Assembly: GCA_041695045.1 (NCBI GenBank)
Contig: JBGFRR010000063.1
Location: 23,151-87,150, forward strand
Direction of reading: 5' to 3'
Length of the DNA: 64,000 bases
Source of the DNA: JBGFRR01 sp041695045
Lineage (GTDB): Bacteria; Bacteroidota; Ignavibacteria; UBA10030
Shown one piece after another: positions 51,031 through 60,125 of this stretch. The stretch's first letter is position 1; every line of letters starts with the position of its first letter. The notes under the pieces are model-generated. The model saw only the letters and a program-made list of their open reading frames with translations. It was not told the DNA's origin and did no database searches. The position numbers and the translations under genes were made by a program.

Positions 51031-51636
51031 ATGGCTCATCTTCCTGTTACCATCCTCGCACGCGAGAAGTTCATCGTCGGCTCGCTTCGAGAGAGCGCTC
51101 AGGTCAAGCAGAGCATTGAGCGCGAGTGCATCGCCTCGATCGCGAAGGCAATCGACCTCGTCATCAACGCTCTCAACAACAAGAACAAGGTCCTGCTGTG
51201 CGGCAACGGCGGCAGCGCGGCCGACGCACAACACCTCGCCACGGAGCTCGTCGTTCGCCTGAGTCCCAACATTCAGCGCCCCGGCTTGCCTGCCATCGCT
51301 CTCACAACCGACACCTCGAACCTTACGGCCGGCGGGAACGACATCGGCTTTGAGAATGTTTTCGCACGGTCTGTGGAAGCGCTGGGGAGTGAAGGGGATG
51401 TCCTCATCGGCATCAGTACGAGCGGAAACTCAGAGAATGTCAACCGAGCCTTCGTGAAGGCACGGGATATGAAGATGGTAACGATTGGATTGTTGGGGAA
51501 GGACGGAGGTAAGGCGAAAGGCCTGGTCGACCTGGCCATCATTGTCCCGGCAAACGATACGCAGCGCATTCAGGAAGGCCACATCACCATCGGCCACATC
51601 ATCTTCCAGCAGGTTGAGCAGGAGATGTTCGGTTGA
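51031..51636 (+). CDS. gmhA: Sedoheptulose-7-phosphate isomerase (phosphoheptose isomerase)
   Basis: GmhA converts sedoheptulose 7-phosphate to D-glycero-D-manno-heptose 7-phosphate for the inner core of lipopolysaccharide. The protein (201 residues from the ATG at 51031) has the SIS domain with GNGGSAADAQHLATEL, GISTSGNSENVNRA, and the C-terminal QRIQEGHITIGHIIFQQVEQ, which carries the catalytic glutamate and histidine. The longer frame that starts at 50863 inside the previous gene was rejected. It sits next to a polysaccharide glycosyl-transferase gene, which fits a cell-surface role. Confidence 0.92.
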   Translation: MAHLPVTILAREKFIVGSLRESAQVKQSIERECIASIAKAIDLVINALNNKNKVLLCGNGGSAADAQHLATELVVRLSPNIQRPGLPAIALTTDTSNLTAGGNDIGFENVFARSVEALGSEGDVLIGISTSGNSENVNRAFVKARDMKMVTIGLLGKDGGKAKGLVDLAIIVPANDTQRIQEGHITIGHIIFQQVEQEMFG

Positions 51637-51749
51637 TGCGTTCTTTGCTGAATGCGTCAACCCCGCACGGGAGGCTTAGCCGAATGCCCAATTTCTCACC
51701 ACGAAGCCCCGAAGACACACAGGCAATCCACTTCATTGTGTAATACTTT

Positions 51750-53168
51750 ATGTCTCCCCAGCGCCGCAAGGACTTCCTCATACCGCTTCTGACTGTGCTT
51801 TCTGATGCCGTCGCGATTGAGGCGGCGTTTCTGTTTTCCTATTGGCTGCGCTTTGCCTCACCGCTGTTTCCTCTCTTCCCTGCTGAGCTCGGCGTACCCC
51901 CTCTCGATGCCTACGTTTACGGCTCACTCGTCGCCATACCTGTATGGCTGACCATTTTCAACGCACGCGGGATGTACAAGCCGCGTCGCAATCTGTATTT
52001 CTCGGACGAGTTTCTCTCCGTTGTCCGGCTGGTATTCTTCGGCATGCTTGTCGTGATGTCTGCCGCATTCTTTTACCGTGCGTTCTCGTACTCACGCGTC
52101 GTGTTTGCGTTGCTCGGCGTGTTCTCCGTTCTCTTCATGGCACTTGGCCGGTATGCAGTGATGAAGTTTGAGCGCCGCTGGTATGCTCAGGGCAACGACC
52201 TGAAGAACGTCATCATCGTCGGTACGAATGGCTTCGCGGTGCGGGTCTACGAAGCGCTTGCCCATCAGCCGGGTCTCGGGTATCGCGTGCTCGGCTTTTG
52301 TTCGGCGAACGGTCTGGGAGAGATGGAGAACACCGGCGCCACGCACTTAGGACCGATGGAACGCGTTCCTGAACTGATCGCATCGCAGCAGGTGGATGTC
52401 GTTCTCGTTGCCTTAAACTACACAGACCATCCGTGGCTGTATGAACTGGTGCGTGAATGTGAAGGCCTCAACACCGAAATCATGCTGGTGCCCGATACGC
52501 TCGAGCTTATGACGAGTCGGGTCCGTATCACCGAGATCGAGGGCATCCCCTTCTTGAAGCTCAAGGCCGTGCCGATGACGACGTGGGGAAGTATCAGTAA
52601 GCGTCTGGTGGACGTTGTCGTGTCGGCTATCCTGCTCGTGCTCTGCGCGCCGCTGTTAGCCGTCGTGGCGCTGGCAATCAAGCTGGACTCGAGGGGACCC
52701 GTGTTCTTCATCCAAGAGCGTGTGGGTTTGGACGGGAAAAAATTTGGAATGATCAAGTTCCGCTCGATGAAGACCGGCGCCGAGCAGCATGACAGGGAAG
52801 CAGGGTTAGGGTTGAAATCCGACCCGCGCCAAACACGCGTAGGAGCGTTTCTGCGACGCTGGAGTCTTGATGAACTGCCTCAGCTCATCAACGTCTTCAA
52901 GGGAGAGATGAGTCTTGTTGGGCCGCGGCCGGAACGGACGTACTTCGTTGAGCAATACAGCAAGCTTGTGCCGAAGTACTTAGACCGTCACCGCGTCAAG
53001 ACAGGACTGACCGGCTGGGCGCAAATCAACGGACTGCGAGGCGACACGTCGTTGGAAGAACGCGTGAAGTATGATATTTACTACATCGAGAACTGGTCGC
53101 TGCTCTTCGATTTGAAAATCATCCTGAAGACAATCCACGCAGTACTCTTTCACAAAGGGAGCGGATAG
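51750..53168 (+). CDS. Polyprenyl-phosphate glycosyl-1-phosphate transferase for exopolysaccharide
   Basis: The 472-residue membrane enzyme starts polysaccharide assembly by moving hexose-1-phosphate from a nucleotide sugar to undecaprenyl phosphate. Four to five hydrophobic segments lie within residues 10-130, a Rossmann-like domain (VIIVGTNGFAVRVYEAL) follows, one more membrane segment is at VVVSAILLVLCAPLLAVVAL, and the C-terminal catalytic domain has KFRSMKTGAEQHDREAGL, WSLDELPQLINVFKGEMSLVGPRPE and GLTGWAQINGLRG. Closest named functions are WbaP/WcaJ-type; the sugar is not known. It follows gmhA by 113 bases and precedes a 94-base gap and a GIY-YIG remnant. Confidence 0.9.
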   Translation: MSPQRRKDFLIPLLTVLSDAVAIEAAFLFSYWLRFASPLFPLFPAELGVPPLDAYVYGSLVAIPVWLTIFNARGMYKPRRNLYFSDEFLSVVRLVFFGMLVVMSAAFFYRAFSYSRVVFALLGVFSVLFMALGRYAVMKFERRWYAQGNDLKNVIIVGTNGFAVRVYEALAHQPGLGYRVLGFCSANGLGEMENTGATHLGPMERVPELIASQQVDVVLVALNYTDHPWLYELVRECEGLNTEIMLVPDTLELMTSRVRITEIEGIPFLKLKAVPMTTWGSISKRLVDVVVSAILLVLCAPLLAVVALAIKLDSRGPVFFIQERVGLDGKKFGMIKFRSMKTGAEQHDREAGLGLKSDPRQTRVGAFLRRWSLDELPQLINVFKGEMSLVGPRPERTYFVEQYSKLVPKYLDRHRVKTGLTGWAQINGLRGDTSLEERVKYDIYYIENWSLLFDLKIILKTIHAVLFHKGSG

Positions 53169-53262
53169 AAACGATTGAAAGAGGTTGCAAGCAGCTCATG
53201 AGGTTTTTCTTGGACTTCCGATGACAGGACAAGTGTAATTTTTGAGACCGCTTTCTTGTTCC

Positions 53263-53412
53263 CTATTCGACTGGACGATTGGTAAATCCGGGTACCATTT
53301 TGAACTTGTGTTCATATACTCGACGCGCTAAGTCGTTTGTTACTCTTATGTACAGGGTGCCATTGCGCTTGCTGGCTAGAATGTAAACACAATATGCCCG
53401 TTGTGAATACAC
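53263..53412 (-). pseudogene. GIY-YIG nuclease remnant
   Basis: A minus-strand frame of 49 residues (GTG start at 53412 preceded by GGGAGG) carries the N-terminal half of a GIY-YIG nuclease: YCVYILASKRNGTLYIRVTN, then DLARRVYEHKFKMVPGFT. Full-length relatives have about 85-100 residues; the second half with the catalytic glutamate is missing and the glycine of the YIG motif is arginine (YIR). The frame stops at RPVE. It lies in a 320-base spacer between the sugar transferase and exbD, and I take it as a dead gene. Confidence 0.75.
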
Positions 53413-53492
53413 TGGTGCTCCTCCCAAAAAGAAACATTCTGTTTCGACAGGGGTACAGCAATAGGGAACGGCACTAGCTAAGAGAGCTTCCT

Positions 53493-53894
53493 TTACTGCG
53501 TTGGCTGTGTGGCAATGAGGAAGCGGGAGGCGCCGGCACCTTTGGCAATGTCCATCACCTGCACAGCGAGTTGGAGCTGGACATTCCGGTCGGCGTTAAT
53601 GACCACAACGCGGTCCGATGCTTTGTTGAGAAGGTCTGAAAGTTTGGGGGGGAGCGCTTCGGTGGTAACAACCTCGTTGTTGAGGTAAATCACCCCGGCG
53701 TCGGTCAGTGAAATCACGACGTCACGCTTATGGTCTACCTCTGCGGTCTCGGCACGGGGAAGTTGCACCCTGATGCCCGGCAGTACAACGAATGAAGACG
53801 ACAGGAGAAAGAAAATCAACAGCAGCAGGACGATGTCCGTAAGCGACGAATACGAAAAAATCGTGAGGAGCTTTTGTTCGGTCTTAAACTTCAC
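53493..53894 (-). CDS. exbD: ExbD/TolR family biopolymer transport protein
   Basis: The 133-residue protein has an N-terminal cytoplasmic segment, one transmembrane helix (LTDIVLLLLIFFLLSSSFVV) with an aspartate near its start, and a periplasmic domain. This is the ExbD/TolR arrangement in which the aspartate takes part in proton flow. With ExbB it energises outer-membrane transport or envelope functions. It begins 3 bases after exbB and ends the transcript, so the pair is one unit. No tonB or tolA gene is next to it. Confidence 0.92.
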   Translation of the reverse strand: MKFKTEQKLLTIFSYSSLTDIVLLLLIFFLLSSSFVVLPGIRVQLPRAETAEVDHKRDVVISLTDAGVIYLNNEVVTTEALPPKLSDLLNKASDRVVVINADRNVQLQLAVQVMDIAKGAGASRFLIATQPTQ

Positions 53895-53897
53895 GGT

Positions 53898-54575
53898 TCA
53901 GGCCTTCTTCCGGAAAAACTTGTCGCCAACGGCTTCCTCTGCCGGAAACTCCAATTCGCCGAGCTTCCCTGAGCGGACAAGGTCAAGAAACTCTTCCGAC
54001 ACACTTTCCATCTCAAATACCGAACGGGCAACGCGAGAGACGAAAAAGTTGTAGAACCCGTAGGCAATGATCCCCACAATCAGCCCGAAGGCTGTTGTCA
54101 GCAGGGCTTCCCAGATGCCGCCCGCCAAATCGGATGGATTCACGCTCCCACCAAGCGTCTCAATGATCCGAAAAGCTCCGATCATGCCTGTAACGGTTCC
54201 GAGGAATCCCAACAGGGGCGCAATACCAGCGACGCTTGCCAGAATTCCCAGTCCTCGCTCAAGGTGATAAATCTCTTCTTTCCCCGCGTTCTCAATCGCC
54301 TCACGCACACGCTCGTGTCCCTCCGGGTATTTGCTGAGTCCACGCCGAAGGATATTGGCAATCGGAGCGTTGGTCTTTGCACAAAAGTTGACACCCGCGA
54401 GGATGTCTCCTCTCTGTAAGACGCTGCGAAGACGCATCATGAACTGCCCAACGTCGAGCCGGGCTTTTCGCAGAACAAGAAACCGCTCGATGACGATAAA
54501 CACTGCGACGAAGGAACAGAGCAGGATCGGATACATTAAGATCCCGCCTTTGCTGAAGAGCGTGAGGAGATTCAT
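53898..54575 (-). CDS. exbB: ExbB/TolQ family proton channel protein
   Basis: The 225-residue protein from the ATG at 54575 has three hydrophobic segments: MYPILLCSFVAVFIVIERFLVL, LGILASVAGIAPLLGFLGTVTGMIGAF, and WEALLTTAFGLIVGIIAYGFYNFFV. The GTVTGM motif of the second is the family signature. It forms pentamers with ExbD that use the proton motive force. A longer N-terminal start upstream was rejected. It is preceded by the SPOR-domain gene by 60 bases, so those three genes may be one transcript. A TonB-type receptor system is presumed elsewhere in the genome. Confidence 0.93.
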   Translation of the reverse strand: MNLLTLFSKGGILMYPILLCSFVAVFIVIERFLVLRKARLDVGQFMMRLRSVLQRGDILAGVNFCAKTNAPIANILRRGLSKYPEGHERVREAIENAGKEEIYHLERGLGILASVAGIAPLLGFLGTVTGMIGAFRIIETLGGSVNPSDLAGGIWEALLTTAFGLIVGIIAYGFYNFFVSRVARSVFEMESVSEEFLDLVRSGKLGELEFPAEEAVGDKFFRKKA

Positions 54576-54635
54576 GAAGCCTTTCCGATCATGAGACAAG
54601 AAGATGAAGAGTGGTTTGACTTTTTCACTGAGCCG

Positions 54636-55343
54636 TTACTGCATTGCCGTCCGGCTGATGAAGTGGCGCATACGAAGTTCGAGCGCAAAGCCATCCACTG
54701 CTTTCTTTGCTTCGGCAACCGATGGATACCGTCCAACCCGCACGGCGAACCACTCCATACCTTTCGCTTGTACCGGCTCAACGAAAGCGGGGTACCCGGC
54801 ATCCTTCAAGCGTTGCACCATTGTCTCTGCGGTTGCACGATCGCGCCATGAAGATACCTGCACGGTGTACGCGCCGTGCATGGTGGAGACGTCGGGCGCC
54901 GTCCTTTTTGTCGGCTCTTCGGCTTTCCGTGTTGGGGGTTGAACGGGCGCCGGCTGCTTCGAAGGTTCGATCGGCGGCGTCTCCACTAATTTCACAGCAG
55001 GCTGCTGCGCCGGTTTCTGAGGTTGTTGTGCAGGCGGCTGTTGTGCTTGCGTCGCGGCTTGTTGTTGCGAAGGCGGTTGATCGGCGGGCGTCTCTCCTGC
55101 CGGCGCTTGCACAGCGGGCTCTTCGTACGTCGCCACAACGGGCTCGCGTTCACCCCACAGCTTCACGATTCCGAGCTGGTTCAGCATATAGACCACTCCA
55201 CCAAGGATAGCTAACGCAACGAGGATGATGACAACGCGGAATCCTTCCCCCCGCCTGCGACTTGGCGGTGCTGGAGTTTCCTCCGGTGTTTCGGCGGAAC
55301 CCTCCAAACTACTTTCATCGTCAACAAGATTGAGGTCTGGCAT
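54636..55343 (-). CDS. Membrane-anchored SPOR-domain protein
   Basis: The 235-residue protein has an N-terminal cytoplasmic tail, one transmembrane helix (VVIILVALAILGGVVYML, about residues 36-53), a proline- and glutamine-rich linker (residues 75-150) and a C-terminal SPOR domain: YTVQVSSWRDRATAETMVQRL, GYPAFVEPVQAKGMEWFAVRVGRYPSVAEAKKAV. SPOR domains bind denuded peptidoglycan at division sites, so a septal or cell-wall role is likely. The linker is of very low complexity. It is followed by exbB 60 bases later and separated from carB by the MITE-like element. Confidence 0.87.
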   Translation of the reverse strand: MPDLNLVDDESSLEGSAETPEETPAPPSRRRGEGFRVVIILVALAILGGVVYMLNQLGIVKLWGEREPVVATYEEPAVQAPAGETPADQPPSQQQAATQAQQPPAQQPQKPAQQPAVKLVETPPIEPSKQPAPVQPPTRKAEEPTKRTAPDVSTMHGAYTVQVSSWRDRATAETMVQRLKDAGYPAFVEPVQAKGMEWFAVRVGRYPSVAEAKKAVDGFALELRMRHFISRTAMQ

Positions 55344-55509
55344 GGCATGACTCCTTTGTTAGTGGCATGATCGGGGGTCTTGCAAGATGCTGACACCGTG
55401 AAAAACGCAATACTCGCTCTGGTCGATCATCGAGGCTGAACGCTCTCACCGCACTTTTCGCACGGCCTAAAATAAGGATTTGCACCCAGCATTGCAACCC
55501 AACAGTAGT

Positions 55510-55622
55510 GGTACGTTTTCGATTCAGATGTAGGGCGAATCGCTGATTCGTGGCGAGACATCCTGCCCGCCGCTTCGCTCTGGCAGGCGGGCGTCTCGCC
55601 TTACTGTGTCTGAAATCGTTGA
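55510..55622. mobile_element. MITE-like element, copy A
   Basis: This roughly 113-base element shares its whole length, in opposite orientation, with the element at 62943-63060. Shared features are GATGTAGGGC, GATTCG, GGCGAGACA, and GCCCGCCGCTTCGCTCTGGC with GGCGGGCGTCT. It has no coding capacity. Its ends (GGTACGTTTTCG...; CGAAATCG...) are less perfect than those of copy B. It lies between the SPOR gene start and the carB stop codon. Confidence 0.75.
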
Positions 55623-55639
55623 CATGCACGGTCGTTGAA

Positions 55640-58600
55640 TCACCAGACCATTTCGCTGTGATACTCCTGCAAGCTCTTGACCTGTAAGGAGTCGTTCTTT
55701 TGCCGCTCGATGCCTCTCACGGCGGATGATGCGGCAGAAAGCGTAGTGATAAATGCCACTTTGTGCTCGATCGCCGCCCAGCCGATGGCGAATTCATCAT
55801 AGCGCGATTCCTCGCCAAGCGGCGTATTGATGACAAGCTGGATATGTCCGTTCTTGATCATGTCCACCACATTCGGCCGGCCTTCGTTCACCTTGTAAAC
55901 ATGTTCGGCAGGAACTCCCTGCGCGTTCAGAAACTTCTGCGTCCCCTCCGTGGCAACAAGCGAGAATCCTAACTGTACAAACTCCCGCGCAATGCCGAGC
56001 GTGATCTCGTTCTTGTCGCTATCGTTGACGCTGATGAACACCCGGCCGGACGTCGGCAGTGTATTGCCCGCTCCCATCTGTGCCTTCGCAACAGCCCCGC
56101 CGAAGGTGGAAGATATCCCCATGACCTCGCCGGTTGAACGCATTTCAGGACCGAGGAACACCGGCACGCGTGGAAACTTGGAGAACGGAAACACAGCTTC
56201 CTTCACCGAGATGTGCTTGAGCGAACGGAAGTCGTAGTCCTTCACCCCCAACTCTTCGAGCGTCTTCCCCACCATCACTTTCGCCGCAATCTTCGCGAGC
56301 GGCAAACCGATCGCTTTACTCACAAACGGAACCGTGCGCGACGCACGCGGGTTTGCTTCGATCACATACACCACGCCGTCCTTGAGGGCATACTGGACGT
56401 TCAACAGTCCGACGACCTTCAGCGCCTTTGCCAACTTCACGGTGTAGTTGATGATCTGATTGAGATGTTCTTGCGAAATCATGTACGGAGGGATGACGCA
56501 CGCGCTGTCGCCCGAATGAATCCCCGCTTCTTCGATATGCTCCATCACGCCGCCGATGAACACGTCCTTCCCGTCGCTGACGGCATCGACGTCGAACTCG
56601 AACGCATCCTCGAGAAACCGGTCGATCAGCACCGGATGGTCGGGGGAAACATCGACGGCCTTCTTCATATACTCGCGCACGGCGTCGCTGTGGTAACAGA
56701 TCTCCATTGCGCGTCCGCCGAGCACATACGAAGGCCGCACAAGCACGGGGTAGCCGATTTGTTCGGCGACGAGCACAGCATTGTTGACCGAGTAGGCGGT
56801 GCCGTATTTGGGATGGGCTATTTTGAGTCGCCGCAGTAACGTACCGAACCGCTCACGGTCTTCCGCGATGTCTATGCCATCCGGCAAGGTTCCAAGTACG
56901 TTGACGCCATGCCGCTCCAGTTCTTTCGCGAGCTTCAGCGGGGTCTGTCCGCCGAAGCTGACAATCACACCATCAGGCTGCTCATGCTCACAGATGTTCA
57001 GCACGTCTTCAAGTGTGAGCGGCTCGAAATACAACTTATCGGTCGTATCGTAGTCCGTCGAAACGGTCTCGGGATTACAATTGACCATAATGGCTTCGAT
57101 CCCCTCTTCCCGCAACGCATACACGCCGTGAACGCAGCAGTAGTCAAATTCAATTCCCTGGCCAATCCGGTTCGGACCGCCGCCGAGAATGATCACCTTC
57201 TTCCGGTCGCTCTGCACCGATTCGTTCTCCGTCTCGTACGTCGAATAATAGTACGGCGTGTACGCCTCAAACTCGGCCCCGCACGTATCGACGACTTTGT
57301 AGACCGGTGTGATGCGATGCTTCTTCCGAAGCTGGCGCACTGCATCCTCGCTGATGCCCCAGAGATGGGCCAGCTGGCGGTCCGAAAAGCCGCACTGCTT
57401 GGCTTTCCAGAGCAATTCCTGCGAGACCTCACGCGTCCGTTGCTTCGGTTCTGTGGATGATTGCAGCGCGGTGATCTGCTGTTCGCACTCAACGATTTGC
57501 TGAATGTTGAAGAGGAACCAGCGGTCGATTTTCGTGATGGCGTGCAACTCGTCGATGCTAACGCCCAACTGCAGAGCATAGCGCAAGGAGAAGATGTTCT
57601 GCGGCTTGGGCATTTTGAGTTGGTCGAGCACTTTCTTCTTCCATGTATGACGCTGAGCAGGCGTAAGCGTTCGTAGTTCAAACAGATCCTTCCCGTCTGC
57701 GCCGAGGCCGAAGCGACCCTGCTCCAGAGAACGGAGCGCCTTCTGCAATGCCTCCTTGAACGTGCGTCCGATCGCCATCGCTTCACCGACGGATTTCATC
57801 TGGATGCCGAGCGTGTCGTCAACACCTTTGAACTTCTCGAAGTCCCATCGCGGAATCTTGACGACGCAATAGTCGATCGTCGGTTCGAATGAGGCGGGGG
57901 TTTCTTTGGTGATGTCGTTGGGGATTTCATCGAGCGTGTAGCCGACGGCAAGCTTCGCAGCAATTTTCGCGATGGGGAAACCGGTCGCTTTCGAGGCGAG
58001 AGCGGATGAACGCGAGACGCGAGGGTTCATTTCGATCACCAGCATGCGACCGTTCGTGGGATTGACGGCAAACTGAATGTTCGAGCCGCCGGTTTCCACG
58101 CCGATTTCGCGGATGATCGTCTTCGCCGCATCGCGCATGGCTTGATACTCTTTATCCGTCAGTGTCTGGGCGGGGGCGACGGTGATCGAGTCGCCGGTGT
58201 GCACCCCCATCGGGTCGAAGTTCTCGATCGAACAGATGATGACGACGTTGTCCTTAAGGTCGCGCATCACCTCAAGCTCGTACTCTTTCCACCCGATGAC
58301 AGATTCCTCGATGAGCACTTCATGGATGGGACTGCTGGAAAGACCGTGTTCAACCTTCTCGCGGAACTCTTCGACGTTGTATGCAATTCCGCCGCCCGTC
58401 CCTCCCAACGTGAATGACGGCCTGATGATGAGCGGAAAGCCGATGGCCTCGGCAATCTTCAGCGCTTCGTCATGCGAGTTGATAAACCCGCCGCGCGCGG
58501 TCGCCAGCCCTATCCGATCCATCGCCTGCTGGAAAAGCTCACGGTCTTCCGCCTTGTTGATGGCTTCCAACTTCGCACCGATGAGCTCGACGCCGTACTT

Positions 58601-58927
58601 CTCGAGCACACCCCGTTCAGCCAGCGTAACGGCTGTGTTCAACGCGGTCTGCCCCCCCATCGTCGGCAGGATGACATCCGGGCGCTCCTTTTCGATGATC
58701 TTCTCAACAAACTCCGGCGTAATCGGCTCGACATACGTTGCATCGGCAAGGTCGGGGTCGGTCATGATCGTCGCAGGATTGCTGTTAATGAGGATGACGC
58801 GGTAGCCTTCCTCGCGCAACACCTTGCACGCCTGCGTTCCGGAGTAGTCGAACTCACACGCCTGACCGATGACAATCGGACCGGAGCCAATGATCAATAT
58901 CGAACGAATGTCTGTACGCTTCGGCAT
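55640..58927 (-). CDS. carB: Carbamoyl-phosphate synthase large subunit
   Basis: CarB makes carbamoyl phosphate from bicarbonate, ATP and ammonia channelled from CarA. The 1,095-residue chain has two ATP-grasp halves: SIL IIGSGPIVIGQACEFDYSGT starts the first and KKVIILGGGPNRIGQGIEFDYC the second. VLIEESVIGWKEYELEVMRD and LIDRFLEDAFEFDVDAVSDG mark the ATP sites; the middle oligomerisation part is QLGVSIDELHAITKIDRWFL. The last 140 residues form the MGS-type allosteric domain (VNEGRPNVVDMIKNGHIQLVINTPLG). The carA gene is not in the window. carB is the only gene of its strand between SPOR and moaCB. Confidence 0.96.
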   Translation of the reverse strand: MPKRTDIRSILIIGSGPIVIGQACEFDYSGTQACKVLREEGYRVILINSNPATIMTDPDLADATYVEPITPEFVEKIIEKERPDVILPTMGGQTALNTAVTLAERGVLEKYGVELIGAKLEAINKAEDRELFQQAMDRIGLATARGGFINSHDEALKIAEAIGFPLIIRPSFTLGGTGGGIAYNVEEFREKVEHGLSSSPIHEVLIEESVIGWKEYELEVMRDLKDNVVIICSIENFDPMGVHTGDSITVAPAQTLTDKEYQAMRDAAKTIIREIGVETGGSNIQFAVNPTNGRMLVIEMNPRVSRSSALASKATGFPIAKIAAKLAVGYTLDEIPNDITKETPASFEPTIDYCVVKIPRWDFEKFKGVDDTLGIQMKSVGEAMAIGRTFKEALQKALRSLEQGRFGLGADGKDLFELRTLTPAQRHTWKKKVLDQLKMPKPQNIFSLRYALQLGVSIDELHAITKIDRWFLFNIQQIVECEQQITALQSSTEPKQRTREVSQELLWKAKQCGFSDRQLAHLWGISEDAVRQLRKKHRITPVYKVVDTCGAEFEAYTPYYYSTYETENESVQSDRKKVIILGGGPNRIGQGIEFDYCCVHGVYALREEGIEAIMVNCNPETVSTDYDTTDKLYFEPLTLEDVLNICEHEQPDGVIVSFGGQTPLKLAKELERHGVNVLGTLPDGIDIAEDRERFGTLLRRLKIAHPKYGTAYSVNNAVLVAEQIGYPVLVRPSYVLGGRAMEICYHSDAVREYMKKAVDVSPDHPVLIDRFLEDAFEFDVDAVSDGKDVFIGGVMEHIEEAGIHSGDSACVIPPYMISQEHLNQIINYTVKLAKALKVVGLLNVQYALKDGVVYVIEANPRASRTVPFVSKAIGLPLAKIAAKVMVGKTLEELGVKDYDFRSLKHISVKEAVFPFSKFPRVPVFLGPEMRSTGEVMGISSTFGGAVAKAQMGAGNTLPTSGRVFISVNDSDKNEITLGIAREFVQLGFSLVATEGTQKFLNAQGVPAEHVYKVNEGRPNVVDMIKNGHIQLVINTPLGEESRYDEFAIGWAAIEHKVAFITTLSAASSAVRGIERQKNDSLQVKSLQEYHSEMVW

Positions 58928-58990
58928 TTCCTATCACCTTGTAGGTCGACCAGCCTGATCGACTTACCGTTTAACACAGAAAAAATTCAA

Positions 58991-59026
58991 GTTGTGAGGG
59001 AGTTATACTCCCGAATATCCATGCGC
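58991..59026. repeat. Copy of the GTTGYGAGGGAGT repeat arm
   Basis: GTTGTGAGGGAGTTATACTC is followed by CCGAATATCCATGCGC, matching the left arm and centre words of the element at 257-335 (AATATTCC, CATGCGC). It lies in the 125-base spacer between carB and the moaC-mogA fusion gene. It has one arm only. Confidence 0.5.
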
Positions 59027-59052
59027 TTGTAAGGCAAGTTCCATATCCTCCC

Positions 59053-59961
59053 TTAATGCCCTTCCCCCTGCATCATCTTGAACGCATGCAGCACAGCCGG
59101 GAGTAGGGCATCGAGCGCTTCCTCGACTCCACGACGCGAGCCGGGGAGGTTCACAATCAAGGTTCTGCCGCGCACACCGGCAACGCCACGAGAAAGCATC
59201 GCAAAGGGCATGCGTTCTTGGCCGTACGCACGGAGAACCTCTGCAATGCCGGGGAGCTGCCGTTCAATTCCTCTCTCCGTCGCTTCGGGAGTAACATCTC
59301 GCAGTCCAAGCCCTGTTCCACCGCTGGTCATAACAAGGTCAAGCTTCATGGTGTCGGCGTATTTCTTCAGCTCGGCTTCGATCGCATCGGTCTCGTCGGG
59401 CACAACAGCATACTGTTTCACCTCGATGCCGCTACTCGTGAGGCGCTCTATTACATGCTTGCCGGACGTATCTTCGCGCTTTCCCGCTGCCGTCGAATCC
59501 GACACGACCAGCACTGCAGCGGTCAGAGGGACATCAAACCGTTCTGTATAATCCGACTTCCCTCCCGTTTTCTTCACAAGCTTCACGCCGATAATTTCTA
59601 TCCCCTCATCGACCGCCTTGGTCATGTCGTAGATCGTCAACGCTGCGGCTGAAGCGGCCGTGAGGGCTTCCATCTCGACGCCCGTTTTCTCAATAGCCCG
59701 CACTTCTGTTCTGATCACAATCGTGTCGGTTCCAATCTCGAACTGGCAATCGGCAAACGCCACTGCAAGCGGATGGCAGTAGGGAATGAGCTGGCTGGCG
59801 TTTTTCGCCGCCTGAATTGCGGCTACCTTGGCGACCGGCAGGGGGTCGCCTTTGGGAAGCTGACCCGCGCGAAGTTTTTCGATCGTGGAAGGATGAACTT
59901 TGACCGTCGCCGTTGCAACGGCTGTACGGAGCGTGGGGGTTTTCTTGGAGATGTCGATCAT
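59053..59961 (-). CDS. moaCB: Fused molybdenum cofactor proteins MoaC and MoaB/MogA
   Basis: The 302-residue protein joins two enzymes. Residues 1-150 are MoaC, which with MoaA makes cyclic pyranopterin monophosphate: VHPSTIEKLRAGQLPKGDPLPVAKVA, IPYCHPL, VEMEALTAASAAALTIYDMTKAVD. Residues 155-302 are a MoaB/MogA domain: AAVLVVSDSTAAGKREDTSGK, DLVMTSGGTGLGLRDVTPEA, NLPGSRRGVEEALDAL, which adenylylates molybdopterin. It would thus cover two steps of molybdenum cofactor assembly. No moaA, moaD, moaE or moeA gene is in the window. It is separated from acnA by a divergent 164-base spacer. Confidence 0.93.
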   Translation of the reverse strand: MIDISKKTPTLRTAVATATVKVHPSTIEKLRAGQLPKGDPLPVAKVAAIQAAKNASQLIPYCHPLAVAFADCQFEIGTDTIVIRTEVRAIEKTGVEMEALTAASAAALTIYDMTKAVDEGIEIIGVKLVKKTGGKSDYTERFDVPLTAAVLVVSDSTAAGKREDTSGKHVIERLTSSGIEVKQYAVVPDETDAIEAELKKYADTMKLDLVMTSGGTGLGLRDVTPEATERGIERQLPGIAEVLRAYGQERMPFAMLSRGVAGVRGRTLIVNLPGSRRGVEEALDALLPAVLHAFKMMQGEGH

Positions 59962-60125
59962 TGATTTCGGTTGGGCGTCAATATAGTGAGAAAAAAATCA
60001 AGAAGCATGAATGGAATGCGCAAGTCGTCGAGGTGCCAGTCGGTTGAAAGTATCTCTCCACATTTTTTTATATATTGGTTTCCGTTCTTCACCTCCTCCA
60101 TACCGCTTCTGAAGGAGTTTCTCCC

